DNA of 64,000 bases from Vallitalea longa (GTDB lineage: Bacteria; Bacillota; Clostridia; Lachnospirales; Vallitaleaceae), in assembly GCF_027923465.1 (NCBI RefSeq), contig NZ_BRLB01000009.1, positions 124,001 to 188,000 of the forward strand, in the 5' to 3' direction. This document shows, piece by piece, positions 46,751-56,127 of the stretch. Each line of letters opens with the position of its first letter. Positions within the stretch are counted from its first letter, which is position 1. A program made the position numbers and the translations under genes. The notes below the pieces were generated by a model. It searched no databases, had not been told where the DNA came from, and worked only from the letters and a program-made list of their open reading frames with translations.

Positions 46751-47215
46751 ATGTCTACAATGCAACAAGTTATATTTAAACTTGATAAAGAAGAATACGG
46801 GTTAGATATAATGAAGGTTATAACAATTGAAAAATATCAAGAAGTTGTAAAAACACCCAATACTCCAGAGTATATAACAGGTATCATTAATCTTAGGGGT
46901 AACGTATTACCAGTTTACAGCTTAAGAAAAAAATTCAATCTCACAGAAAGAGAAGTCGACGAAAATACTAAAATTATTGTAACAGTTACCAATAACATGA
47001 AAATCGGTTTTATAGTTGACTCCGTCCAAGAGATATTGAATATTGAAGATGACAATATTGAAGAAGCTCCCAAAATTGTCACAGGAATTAATAGAAAATA
47101 TATAAAAAGCATTGCAAAAATGGATAAAAGAATGGTAATATTACTAGATATTGACTTGATAATGTCGGAAGAAGAACATTTAGAACTTGATAAAGTAACA
47201 AAGGAGCAAGAATAA
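46751..47215 (+). CDS. CheW-like purine-binding chemotaxis protein
   Basis: 154 residues with a single CheW domain: QQVIFKLDKEEYGLDIMKV, NTPEYITGIINLRGNVLPVYSLRKKFN, KIGFIVDSVQEILNIEDDNI and MVILLDIDLIMS. CheW couples receptors to CheA. There is no receptor, CheA or flagellar gene nearby, so it is a free-standing copy whose partners lie elsewhere. ATG 46751 is nine bases after AAAAGGAG, and the frame is also open from GTG 46742. Confidence 0.85.
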   Translation: MSTMQQVIFKLDKEEYGLDIMKVITIEKYQEVVKTPNTPEYITGIINLRGNVLPVYSLRKKFNLTEREVDENTKIIVTVTNNMKIGFIVDSVQEILNIEDDNIEEAPKIVTGINRKYIKSIAKMDKRMVILLDIDLIMSEEEHLELDKVTKEQE

Positions 47216-47271
47216 TTATACATAAGTTGTGCATTCAAAATAAAATAGTATAAAAATATAGAATGGATTAT

Positions 47272-47326
47272 AATCTTGTGTTTAACAAAAACACAAGATT
47301 TTTTTATTAAAGAAAAAATCTTGTGT
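47272..47326. terminator. Terminator with overlapping alternative hairpin
   Basis: Arm 1 AATCTTGTGTTT (47272-47283) pairs with arm 2 AAACACAAGATT (47289-47300), followed by T7: a clear plus-strand terminator. Arm 2 extended, ACACAAGATTTTTT (47291-47304), also pairs perfectly with arm 3 AAAAAATCTTGTGT (47313-47326). On the minus strand that second hairpin is followed by TTTTTG, so the unit may terminate both ways. Confidence 0.7.
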
Positions 47327-47442
47327 AATAATTTCTAATAAGTAGCTCTATTCAATACTCTTACTATTTCATCTAGTCCCCATTTTTAAACTACTCTACT
47401 TAATGCAAATAATAAAATTTTAACATATTTTATACATATCTC

Positions 47443-47471
47443 TTGAATTTTTATTAACTTCATGTTATAAT
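47443..47471 (+). promoter_or_regulatory. Predicted sigma-A promoter of the hom operon
   Basis: TTGAAT at 47443-47448, a 17-base spacer and TATAAT at 47466-47471 with TGT before it (extended -10). The leader is ~45 bases and shows no T-box or riboswitch. Confidence 0.7.
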
Positions 47472-47520
47472 CTCCCTTATAAAAACAAATGTATTTAATA
47501 CGAAAACAGAAGGTGATGGA

Positions 47521-47964
47521 ATGCCTGATACAGCCAGATATTATATAATAAAGAAAAAAGCTTTACCCGAAGTCTTTCTTAAAGTTGTTCAAGCAAAGAA
47601 ACTTCTAGAAAAAGAAAAAGCCATAACGATACAAGAAGCAGTAGACTCTGTTGGGATAAGCCGTAGCTCGTTCTATAAATACAAAGACACTATATTCCCA
47701 TTCTATGATAATTCGAGAGGAAGAGCTATTACTGTCTCTTTAGGTCTTGATGATGAACCAGGACTATTATCATGCATACTAAATATGATTGCCGAATATA
47801 AGGCAAATATACTGACGATACATCAAACAATACCAATTAACGGTGTTGCCAATATAACATTAAGTATGGAAATACTTCCGACATCTGGTGATATACAAGA
47901 AATGATTACGTCATTAGAAAGTCACGAAGGAATACATCAAGTAAAAATATTAGCTAGGGAGTGA
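47521..47964 (+). CDS. ACT-domain protein of the UPF0735 (PheB-like) family
   Basis: 147 residues. The N-terminal helix-turn-helix-like part (about 15-65) has AVDSVGISRSSFYKYKDTIFPF. A C-terminal ACT domain (about 70-145) has ISLGLDDEPGLLSCIL-type spacing, here SLGLDDEPGLLSCILNMIAE followed by IHQTIPINGVANITLSMEI. Proteins of this family sit next to amino-acid genes and may sense an amino acid. It leads the operon five bases before hom. A regulatory role in threonine or aspartate metabolism is inference. Confidence 0.83.
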   Translation: MPDTARYYIIKKKALPEVFLKVVQAKKLLEKEKAITIQEAVDSVGISRSSFYKYKDTIFPFYDNSRGRAITVSLGLDDEPGLLSCILNMIAEYKANILTIHQTIPINGVANITLSMEILPTSGDIQEMITSLESHEGIHQVKILARE

Positions 47965-47969
47965 AATAA

Positions 47970-49208
47970 ATGGTAAACGTTGCAATATTAGGATATGGAA
48001 CAGTTGGTTCAGGAGTAGTAGAAGTCCTAACAACAAATAAAGAAAGCATTAATAAAAGAGCAGGAAAAAAAATCAAGTTAAAATATGTATTAGATTTACG
48101 AGATTTTCCAGGAACACCAATTGAAGACATACTGACAAAAGATTACGAAGATATACTAAATGATGACAGTGTAAAGGTCATAGCAGAAGTTATGGGTGGT
48201 ATTGAACCAGCATATACTTTTGTTAAAAAAGCACTTTTAAAAGGAAAAAGTGTTGTTACTTCTAACAAAGAATTAGTAGCTCGTCATGGAGCAGAATTAC
48301 TACAGATAGCAAGAGACAAGAATATTAATTTTTTATTTGAAGCAAGTGTTGGTGGTGGAATACCTATTATAAGACCTCTTAATCAATCACTAACTGCTGA
48401 TGAAATATACGAAATAACTGGAATACTAAACGGTACAACTAATTTTATACTTAGTAAAATGGCGGATGAAGGACTTGATTTTAAGACTGTACTAAAAGAA
48501 GCGCAAGAAAAAGGTTATGCGGAAAGAAATCCAGAAGCTGATGTAGAAGGATTTGATGCATGTAGAAAAATCGCAATACTTTCATCACTTGCTTTCGGTA
48601 TGCAAGTTGATTTTGAAGACATATATACAGAAGGTATAACAAAAATATCAGATGTTGATATGATATATGCTAAAAAACTAGGATGCGATATTAAACTATT
48701 GGCTACAAGTAAAAAATTAGATGAAAAAGTCTATGCCATGGTTTCACCAATGATGATAGGAAAAGATCATCCATTATCTAATGTCAATGGAGTGTTCAAT
48801 GCAATATATGTAAAAGGAAATGTTATCGGTGACGTTATGTTCTATGGAAAAGGCGCAGGTAAACTTCCTACTGCAAGTGCTGTTGTGGCTGACATAGTTG
48901 ATGCAGTAAAACATCTTGGCAGAAACATAGTATCATTATGGAGTACGAAAAAAATGGAATTGATGAGCGTTGATAATGTCCTATCAAGATGCTTTATTAG
49001 ATTAGTACCTGAAAATGTTAAAACAGTAAGAAATCAAGTAGCTGATATATTTGGTGATGTTGAATATATAAAAATAGAAAACATACAAGATGAAGTAGCT
49101 TTTGTTACAAATGCAGAAAAAGAAGGAATTCTAAGAAATAAATTAGATGAATTAAAAACTAAAGGTGTAGCAACAGAAGTATTAAGTGTCATACGTATAG
49201 ACAAATAA
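47970..49208 (+). CDS. hom: Homoserine dehydrogenase
   Basis: 412 residues. It reduces aspartate semialdehyde to homoserine. The N-terminal Rossmann motif is VAILGYGTVGSGVVEVL. VMGGIEPAYTFVKKALLKGKSVVTSNKELV and EASVGGGIPIIRPLNQSL follow. GILNGTTNFILSKM and NPEADVEGFDACRKIAIL carry the catalytic Lys/Asp region. The C-terminal ACT domain (about 345-412) is the site of threonine feedback in the family. GGGAG-type site in the preceding gene end suggests coupled translation. Confidence 0.95.
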   Translation: MVNVAILGYGTVGSGVVEVLTTNKESINKRAGKKIKLKYVLDLRDFPGTPIEDILTKDYEDILNDDSVKVIAEVMGGIEPAYTFVKKALLKGKSVVTSNKELVARHGAELLQIARDKNINFLFEASVGGGIPIIRPLNQSLTADEIYEITGILNGTTNFILSKMADEGLDFKTVLKEAQEKGYAERNPEADVEGFDACRKIAILSSLAFGMQVDFEDIYTEGITKISDVDMIYAKKLGCDIKLLATSKKLDEKVYAMVSPMMIGKDHPLSNVNGVFNAIYVKGNVIGDVMFYGKGAGKLPTASAVVADIVDAVKHLGRNIVSLWSTKKMELMSVDNVLSRCFIRLVPENVKTVRNQVADIFGDVEYIKIENIQDEVAFVTNAEKEGILRNKLDELKTKGVATEVLSVIRIDK

Positions 49209-49252
49209 TTTTTAAAATGTAATTGCCGTTAGACAGCGAAGGGATGATATAT

Positions 49253-50458
49253 ATGAAATATGTTGTAATATTAGGTGACGGTATGGCTGATGAGCCAGTA
49301 AAACAATTAGGTAATAAAACACCATTACAAGTGGCCAATAAAATTAATATAGACTCTTTAGCAAAATATAGTGAAATCGGATTAGTCAAGACTATTCCAG
49401 ACGGGTTAACACCAGGAAGTGATACTGCTAATCTATCAGTTCTAGGATATGATCCCCAAAAATATTATACTGGCAGATCACCACTTGAGGCATTAAGTAT
49501 TGGTGCTAATATGGAAGAGGGCGATGTAAGCTTTAGATGTAATTTAGTTACATTAAGCGAAGAAGGATCATACGAAGACAAAACCATTATTGACCACAGT
49601 TCTGATGAGATTACAACAGAAGAAGCAGATGAATTAGTTAAATATCTAGAAAAATATTTAGGTAATGATAAAATTATGTTCTATAGTGGTACCAGCTATA
49701 GACATGCAATAATATGGCATGGGGGAAGTACTGATGTTAATCTTACACCACCTCATGATATACTAGAAAGAAATATTAAAGATTATTTGCCAAAAGGAAC
49801 TAATTCGGATAAAATAGAACAAATGATGAAGTTGAGTTATGAACTTTTGAAGGAACATCCAATTAATATAAAGAGAAAAGAAAAAGGATTAAGACCTGCA
49901 AATTCTATATGGATTTGGGGGGAAGGCACAAAACCATCATTAAATTCTTTTTATGATAAATACCATAAAAAAGGTGCTATGATATCAGCGGTTGATTTAT
50001 TAAAAGGAATTGCTATAGCTGCAGATATGAAAAATATTGAAGTTGAAGGTGTTACAGGTAATATTAATACTAACTTTGAAGGAAAGGCAAAAGCAGCAGT
50101 TGAAGTTTTAAAAAGTGGTGAAGATTTTGTGTATGTACACATGGAAGCACCAGATGAATGTGGACATAGAGGAGAAATAGATAATAAAGTTAAATCAATA
50201 GAACTTATAGACCAGAAAGTTGTCAGATACATAAAGGAAGAACTTGACAACATAAAAGAAGACTATAAGATACTGATACTACCTGACCATCCAACACCTC
50301 TAGCTATTAGGACACATACAAATAAACCGGTACCTTATTTAATATATGACAGCTCTAATTTAATTGAATCCGATGCAGAATACAATGAGGAATCTTGTAA
50401 AACAACGGGTAATGTATTCATTAAAGGGCACGAATTAATGGACTATTTCTTAAAATAA
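49253..50458 (+). CDS. Phosphoglycerate mutase-like protein, presumptive homoserine kinase
   Basis: 401 residues of the alkaline-phosphatase superfamily (cofactor-independent, archaeal-type mutase). The start is YVVILGDGMADEPVKQLG, with TPGSDTANLSVLGYDP (nucleophile Ser region), GDVSFRCNLV, DEITTEEADEL, the metal site VHMEAPDECGHRGEID and ILPDHPTPLAIRTHT. The family TIGR02535 is proposed to replace ThrB. Here it stands between hom and aspartokinase with no other homoserine kinase in view, which supports that role. ATG 49253 follows GAAGGGA. A glycolytic mutase role cannot be excluded. Confidence 0.82.
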   Translation: MKYVVILGDGMADEPVKQLGNKTPLQVANKINIDSLAKYSEIGLVKTIPDGLTPGSDTANLSVLGYDPQKYYTGRSPLEALSIGANMEEGDVSFRCNLVTLSEEGSYEDKTIIDHSSDEITTEEADELVKYLEKYLGNDKIMFYSGTSYRHAIIWHGGSTDVNLTPPHDILERNIKDYLPKGTNSDKIEQMMKLSYELLKEHPINIKRKEKGLRPANSIWIWGEGTKPSLNSFYDKYHKKGAMISAVDLLKGIAIAADMKNIEVEGVTGNINTNFEGKAKAAVEVLKSGEDFVYVHMEAPDECGHRGEIDNKVKSIELIDQKVVRYIKEELDNIKEDYKILILPDHPTPLAIRTHTNKPVPYLIYDSSNLIESDAEYNEESCKTTGNVFIKGHELMDYFLK

Positions 50459-50497
50459 AACATATACTAATTAGATACCTAAAGAGGAGGAAACAAC

Positions 50498-51706
50498 TTG
50501 TTAATTGTAAAGAAATTTGGCGGTAGTTCTGTAGCTAACAAAGAAAGAGTATACAATGTTGCAGAAAGAATATTAGAAGATTACAAAAAAGGTCATAAAG
50601 TAGTAGTAGTTTTATCTGCACAAGGTGATACTACTGATCATTTGATAAAGAAAGCAAAAGAAATTAATCCAAATCCTTCAAGAAGAGAAATGGATATGAT
50701 ATTAACTACAGGAGAACAACAGTCTGTATCACTTATGGCTATGGCATTACAAAATCTAGGATACCCTGCAATCTCACTTAATGCTTTTCAAGTAAAGATG
50801 CATACTACATCAGTGTATAGTAATGCAAGGCTAAAAAGAATAGATGCAGAGAGAATCAATTCAGAACTTGAAAGAAAGAATATTGTCCTTGTAACTGGAT
50901 TTCAAGGAGTAAATAAATATGATGATATAACTACATTAGGCAGAGGTGGCTCTGATACTACAGCAGTAGCATTAGCTGCAGCACTTAATGCTGATAAATG
51001 TGAGATATTCACAGATGTAGATGGTGTTTATACAGCTGATCCAAGAATTGTCAAAGATGCAGTTAAGTTAGATGAAATTACTTATGACGAGATGTTGGAA
51101 TTAGCTTCACTTGGTGCAAAAGTTCTTCACAATCGTTCAGTAGAACTTGCCAAAAAATATGGTGTAGAATTAGTAGTGCGCTCAAGCTTGACAAAAGCAG
51201 AAGGAACTATTGTTAGGGAGGAATGTAAAATGGAAAAAATGTTGGTAAGTGGTGTAGCTGCTGACAAAAATGTTGCTAGAATTGCAGTAATTGGTATTAA
51301 AGATGAACCAGGAAAGGCGTTTGGACTATTTTCTATACTTGCTAAACATAATATTAATGTTGATATTATTTTACAATCAATCGGTAGAAATAATACTAAG
51401 GATATATCTTTCACAGTTCCAAGAGATTCATTAGAAGATGCAAAAGCTATCTTACAAGATAATCTTACAAGAATATCTGGGGAAAGAATCGAATATGATG
51501 ATACAGTATCAAAAGTATCTATAGTTGGAGCTGGTATGGCATCTAATCCAGGTGTAGCAGCAGTAATGTTTGAAAGTTTATATGATACTGATATCAATAT
51601 CAAGATGATATCAACATCTGAAATTAAGATTTCGATACTAATTAACGAGAAAGATACTGATAGAGCTTTAAATGCTATTCATGATGGATTTAAAGACAGA
51701 TTCTAA
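50498..51706 (+). CDS. lysC: Aspartate kinase with two ACT domains
   Basis: 402 residues. The kinase domain (about 1-240) starts LIVKKFGGSSVANKERV, with LTTGEQQSVSLMAMAL, GFQGVNKYDDITTLGRGGSD, FTDVDGVYTADPRIV and MLELASLGAKVLHNRSVELA. Two C-terminal ACT domains (about 250-400) mean allosteric control by lysine and/or threonine. It phosphorylates aspartate, the first step to threonine, methionine and lysine. The start is TTG 50498, seven bases after AGAGGAGG. It is the last gene of the operon, followed by a terminator. Confidence 0.94.
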   Translation: MLIVKKFGGSSVANKERVYNVAERILEDYKKGHKVVVVLSAQGDTTDHLIKKAKEINPNPSRREMDMILTTGEQQSVSLMAMALQNLGYPAISLNAFQVKMHTTSVYSNARLKRIDAERINSELERKNIVLVTGFQGVNKYDDITTLGRGGSDTTAVALAAALNADKCEIFTDVDGVYTADPRIVKDAVKLDEITYDEMLELASLGAKVLHNRSVELAKKYGVELVVRSSLTKAEGTIVREECKMEKMLVSGVAADKNVARIAVIGIKDEPGKAFGLFSILAKHNINVDIILQSIGRNNTKDISFTVPRDSLEDAKAILQDNLTRISGERIEYDDTVSKVSIVGAGMASNPGVAAVMFESLYDTDINIKMISTSEIKISILINEKDTDRALNAIHDGFKDRF

Positions 51707-51733
51707 TCAATAAAATAATTTGCTTATAATATT

Positions 51734-51767
51734 AAAAGTTATCTCTTTTAGAGGTAGCTTTTTTTAT
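51734..51767 (+). terminator. Intrinsic terminator after the aspartate-family operon
   Basis: AAAGTTATCTCT pairs with AGAGGTAGCTTT (G-U pairs allowed) around TTTT, followed by a run of T. Confidence 0.75.
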
Positions 51768-51893
51768 ATGTTTATTCTTTAGCTTAAGCCTTTAATACTA
51801 TAAGACGTGTTTTTAATAAGGAAAATCCTTGTACCGTAAGTGCTATTAAGATATAATAATTATTAGAGTTTACAGTAAAGGAGTTATTATGTT

Positions 51894-54035
51894 ATGGATA
51901 TTTTAAAAGTACTAGAAAAGGAATTAGGTATAAAAAGTTGGCAGGTAGAAGCAACGGTCAAATTAATTGATGAAGGTAATACAATTCCTTTTATAGCTAG
52001 ATACCGTAAGGAAATGACAGGTTCTTTAAGTGATGAAATATTAAGGGATTTTCATGACCGTCTTACGTATTTAAGAAATTTAGAAGCAAAAAAAGAACAG
52101 GTTATTGCTAGTATTAATGAACAAGGGAAATTAACTAAAGAATTGGAAACATCTATACTATTAGCTAAAACGCTTGTAGAAGTGGATGATTTATATAGAC
52201 CATATAGACCAAAAAGAAGGACTAGAGCTACTATAGCTAAAGAGAAAGGCTTGGAACCATTAGCTATAAAAATATGGATGCAGAATCTAAAGACACCTGT
52301 TACAGATATTGCTGCTGAATATATAAATGAGGAAAAGGGTGTTAAAACAATAGATGATGCTATTAATGGAGCAAAAGATATATTAGCTGAAATGATATCT
52401 GATGAAGCTGATTATAGAAAAGAAATAAGGAAAAGAACTTTCTCAAAAGGAAAATTAATTGTTAAAGCAAAAGATAAACAAGCTGAGTCAGTATATGAGA
52501 TGTATTACGAATATGAAGAAGACATTAAAAAGATAGCACCTCATAGAATATTAGCAATTAACAGAGGTGAAAAGGAAAAAGTTCTAGTAGTAAAAATAGA
52601 ATCTCCTATTATAGAAATCAATAGATATCTTAGAAATAAAATAGTTAGAGAAGAAAATCAATATACGACACCTATATTGGAAGAAGTTATTTCAGATAGT
52701 TACAAAAGATTGATTTCACCAGCTATCGAAAGAGAAATAAGATCAGATCTAACAGAAAATGCAGAAGAAGGTGCAATAAAAGTTTTTGGTAAAAACTTAG
52801 ACCAATTATTAATGCAACCACCAATTGTTGGTAAAGTAGTACTAGCACTTGATCCAGCTTTTAGAACTGGATGTAAAATTGCTGTAATTGATGGTACAGG
52901 GAAAGTACTTGATACAACAGTTGTTTATCCGACACCACCACAGAATAAAACTGTAGAAGCAAAGAAAAAATTGAAATCTTTAATAAAAGAACATGATGTG
53001 GATTTATTAGCTATTGGTAATGGTACTGCTTCTAGAGAATCAGAATTATTTGTAGCAGATATGTTAAAAGAAATCGATAAAGATATTCATTATATAATAG
53101 TAAATGAGGCCGGGGCTTCAGTATATTCTGCTTCAAAACTTGGTACGGAGGAATTTCCTCAATTTGATGTGGCACTTAGAAGTGCAGTATCAATAGGAAG
53201 AAGGTTACAAGACCCTTTAGCTGAATTAGTTAAAATCGATCCAAAATCCATTGGAGTAGGACAATACCAACACGATATGAACCAAAAAAAATTAGGAGAA
53301 ACATTAACAGGTGTAGTTGAAGACAGTGTTAATAAAGTAGGAGTAGACCTCAATACTGCTTCACCATCTCTATTACAATATATTTCTGGTATAAGTAAAA
53401 CAATAGCAAAGAATATTGTTGGCTATAGAGAAACGGAAGGTAAATTTAAAAATCGTAAACAATTGTTGAAAGTTGCTAAATTGGGACCAAAAGCATATGA
53501 ACAATGTGCAGGATTTCTAAGAATCATAGATGGAAATAATCCATTAGATAATACAGGTGTTCACCCAGAAACTTATTTGGCTACTGAACAACTAATTGAT
53601 GAAATAGGAAATACTCTTGAAGATCTTAATAATAAAAATATTAATGGAATAAATAACAAAATAAAAGATATACAAGGTATGTCTGAAAAATTAGGAGTAG
53701 GGGTACCAACCTTAAGAGATATAATAAAAGAACTAGAAAAACCTGGACGTGATCCAAGAGAAGAAATGCCAAAACCGATTCTCAGAACTGATGTATTGGA
53801 AATGGAAGACCTAAAAGAAGGTATGGTATTAAAAGGTACGGTGAGAAACGTTATAGATTTTGGAGCTTTCGTTGATATTGGAGTACATCAAGATGGATTG
53901 GTGCACATATCAGAGATGGCCGATAAATATATTAAACATCCTTTGGAGGTAGTATCTGTAGGGGATATTGTTAATGTAAAAGTTATAAAAGTAGATGTTA
54001 AGAAAAAAAGAATAGGATTATCTATGAAATTATAA
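51894..54035 (+). CDS. tex: Tex-family RNA-binding transcription accessory protein
   Basis: 713 residues, usual length. The N-terminal Tex domain has VKLIDEGNTIPFIARYRKEMTG-type spacing (here EGNTIPFIARYRKEMTGSL). The YqgF-like domain (about 320-450) has VLALDPAFRTGCKIAVIDG. Helix-hairpin-helix motifs (about 480-560) have YISGISKTIAKNIVGYRETE. A C-terminal S1 domain (about 640-712) has VLKGTVRNVIDFGAFVDIGVHQDGLVHIS. Tex influences transcription and toxin expression in several bacteria. AAGGAG lies ten bases before the ATG. Confidence 0.95.
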   Translation: MDILKVLEKELGIKSWQVEATVKLIDEGNTIPFIARYRKEMTGSLSDEILRDFHDRLTYLRNLEAKKEQVIASINEQGKLTKELETSILLAKTLVEVDDLYRPYRPKRRTRATIAKEKGLEPLAIKIWMQNLKTPVTDIAAEYINEEKGVKTIDDAINGAKDILAEMISDEADYRKEIRKRTFSKGKLIVKAKDKQAESVYEMYYEYEEDIKKIAPHRILAINRGEKEKVLVVKIESPIIEINRYLRNKIVREENQYTTPILEEVISDSYKRLISPAIEREIRSDLTENAEEGAIKVFGKNLDQLLMQPPIVGKVVLALDPAFRTGCKIAVIDGTGKVLDTTVVYPTPPQNKTVEAKKKLKSLIKEHDVDLLAIGNGTASRESELFVADMLKEIDKDIHYIIVNEAGASVYSASKLGTEEFPQFDVALRSAVSIGRRLQDPLAELVKIDPKSIGVGQYQHDMNQKKLGETLTGVVEDSVNKVGVDLNTASPSLLQYISGISKTIAKNIVGYRETEGKFKNRKQLLKVAKLGPKAYEQCAGFLRIIDGNNPLDNTGVHPETYLATEQLIDEIGNTLEDLNNKNINGINNKIKDIQGMSEKLGVGVPTLRDIIKELEKPGRDPREEMPKPILRTDVLEMEDLKEGMVLKGTVRNVIDFGAFVDIGVHQDGLVHISEMADKYIKHPLEVVSVGDIVNVKVIKVDVKKKRIGLSMKL

Positions 54036-54061
54036 TGGATTTAAGATAACTAAATTACAAA

Positions 54062-54090
54062 GTGGTACAGTTCAAAATAAACTGTACCAC
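54062..54090. terminator. Hairpin between convergent tex and the diguanylate cyclase gene
   Basis: GTGGTACAGTT and AACTGTACCAC form an 11-pair perfect stem with a 7-base loop. T tracts on both sides are weak (minus-strand side TTTGTAATTT). It is probably a shared terminator. Confidence 0.6.
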
Positions 54091-54135
54091 ATATAACAAT
54101 GGTTATATAAATAGAGTATTATATGTATAATATTT

Positions 54136-55815
54136 CTATTCCATAGTAGATGAATAGATAACTGTTTTATTCCGACCAGTATTTTTAGCCTTATATAAAG
54201 CTTTGTCTGCAGTATTCAACAAACACCTAATACAGTCATCTTCACATTGGATTTCGCTTAACATTGACATACCAATACTTATGGTGGTATTGATTATATG
54301 TCCTTGTATCTTTAAATCTAATTTCTCTATTTTTTTTCTTATCTTTTCTGCAATCCTATATGCATTTTTTTTGGTATAACCAGTTAAGAGAATCGCAAAT
54401 TCCTCTCCACCGATTCTACCGAATATATCATTTTCTCCAAGTACAGCGACACATGATTCAACTAATCTTTTTAATACTTCATCACCAATACTGTGACCAT
54501 ATGTATCGTTAACTTTTTTGAAATAATCAATATCCAACATAAGAAAAGATACAGATTCATTAGTTGATCTAGCGTATGAAATATAACCTTCAGCGGTTTT
54601 AATAAAATGCTGTCTATTGTAAGAACCAGTTAAGTAATCAGTAGTTGCCATCTTAAACAAACTATCCTGCAAATTCTTTCTTTTTGTTATATCCTCAGCT
54701 ACACCTAAAATTCTATATATCTTATTTTGTGCATCTTTTACTGGAAAAGTTCTTGAATATATCCAGCGTATGCTGTTATCGGGTTTGATGATTCTAAATT
54801 CTAATTTGGAATTACTACCCATTTTAACTAATTTTTCATAAGAAGATTTTACATTATTTAGATCAGAGGGGTGAACTGAGGCAAAAAAATCATCAATACC
54901 ATTTTTACAGTCCCATTTTTTACCGAAAATATGTTCATAAGCAGTGCTGATATAAAGCAGATTGCTGTTTCCTATATTTTTTACCCAAAAAATTTCGTTG
55001 ATATATTCTAATAGTTGCTGGAAATTAGTTTCTACTTCCATCAATTGCCTTTGAATTTGTAACTTATCAGTTATATCATGGCCTGAACTAAGTATTCCTA
55101 TTATACTACCCTTCTCGTCTTTTAAAATTGAATTGGACCACATGACGATATTTTTTTCACCAGTCTTAGTTAATAAAGATTGGGCATATATTTGTTCATT
55201 TTCTTTCATATTACCTGAAATCAAGTCATTAAATATATTTAATGTACTTATTCTATCGTCAAAAGGTAAAGCTATATCAAACCAATTCTTTCCAATAAGA
55301 TATTTATCTTCATTAGCTAAAATTGACCCAAGAGATTTATTTATGAAGTTTATTTTTCCTGTATTATCCAGTGCAACAAAATAGTTTGAGGATACATCAA
55401 TATAATTTTTGAATTGTTCTGATTGTAATAGCTGCTTGTCATAAGTGAAATCTGAGATACATTTTATAGATATAAAAGATAAGATATCATTTCCACTTGG
55501 ATATTTATTTATAGAAATCTCAGCTTCGAACTCTATAAAATTATTTTTAATACAAACAAAGTTAAAGGTTTTGCTACAATGATTTTTAACACTATTAAGT
55601 ATTTTATGAAATTCTACAACGGATGACATACCATTCGGTTGATGCTTAGGAAATAATATGAAGCTAAAACCACCTATAATATCTTTTTTAGTATTATAAT
55701 TAAATAGATTAACAATACTATCATTACACTCTATAATTTTTTTGTTTTGCATTATGAGAAATGCATTACAATTATTATGAAAAAATTGTAAATAGAGATC
55801 AGGGTTATTAGTCAT
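54136..55815 (-). CDS. Sensory diguanylate cyclase, PAS domains plus GGDEF
   Basis: 559 residues, no membrane segments. Three PAS-type domains (about 5-115, 125-245, 260-380) precede a GGDEF domain (about 390-559). The PAS sets include YFVALDNTGKINFINKSLG, SSGHDITDKLQIQRQL, RWIYSRTFPVKDA and GVAEDITKRKNL. The GGDEF domain has ATTDYLTGSYNRQHF, LMLDIDYFKKVNDTYGH and the active-site GRIGGEEFAILL. GGEEF is competent for cyclic di-GMP synthesis. The allosteric I-site Arg (RxxD) is replaced (LGEND), so product inhibition is probably lost. It is transcribed divergently from the YvlB-type operon. The signal is unknown. Confidence 0.9.
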   Translation of the reverse strand: MTNNPDLYLQFFHNNCNAFLIMQNKKIIECNDSIVNLFNYNTKKDIIGGFSFILFPKHQPNGMSSVVEFHKILNSVKNHCSKTFNFVCIKNNFIEFEAEISINKYPSGNDILSFISIKCISDFTYDKQLLQSEQFKNYIDVSSNYFVALDNTGKINFINKSLGSILANEDKYLIGKNWFDIALPFDDRISTLNIFNDLISGNMKENEQIYAQSLLTKTGEKNIVMWSNSILKDEKGSIIGILSSGHDITDKLQIQRQLMEVETNFQQLLEYINEIFWVKNIGNSNLLYISTAYEHIFGKKWDCKNGIDDFFASVHPSDLNNVKSSYEKLVKMGSNSKLEFRIIKPDNSIRWIYSRTFPVKDAQNKIYRILGVAEDITKRKNLQDSLFKMATTDYLTGSYNRQHFIKTAEGYISYARSTNESVSFLMLDIDYFKKVNDTYGHSIGDEVLKRLVESCVAVLGENDIFGRIGGEEFAILLTGYTKKNAYRIAEKIRKKIEKLDLKIQGHIINTTISIGMSMLSEIQCEDDCIRCLLNTADKALYKAKNTGRNKTVIYSSTME

Positions 55816-56054
55816 AGTTATGCAGTCCTTTCAGTTAAGTCTAAGTCGATATCTATAGAAATAATCTGTATAGTAAGTTAATGTTTTCTGAAATTTGATA
55901 TATACATTATATCGTACAAAAATATATTTAACAATTAGTATACTTTAATTTTATAATGTGGATTTAATTTTAAAAATAAATGTTAAAGATTTTAACATAA
56001 TTAATAAACATATTAAATATATTAATATATATATTAATAAATTAAAAATATATA

Positions 56055-56083
56055 TTGACAAAATTAATATTATAATATATATT
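56055..56083 (+). promoter_or_regulatory. Predicted promoter of the DUF2089/YvlB-type operon
   Basis: TTGACA at 56055-56060, a 17-base spacer and TATATT at 56078-56083. The surroundings are extremely AT-rich, with self-complementary ATATTAATATATATATTAAT-like sequence upstream. Confidence 0.5.
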
Positions 56084-56127
56084 ATTAATATAAGGTAATG
56101 AATAGATTATATGAAGAAGGTGAGAAA

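Larger units (their letters stand above)
47216..47520. other. Intergenic region after cheW with overlapping hairpins and the hom-operon promoter
   Basis: It contains three related arms that form two mutually exclusive hairpins (47272-47326), about 110 bases without features, and a strong promoter at 47443-47471. No protein frame is seen. Confidence 0.6.

Noticed and set aside
55133-55384. Plus-strand frame of 83 codons opposite the diguanylate cyclase
   Set aside because: Complement of conserved PAS coding sequence, with no ribosome site.
55981-56097. AT-rich palindromic stretch as an attachment site or origin
   Set aside because: The ATATTAAT-type symmetry is expected from base composition, and there are no integrase, replication gene or direct repeats nearby.
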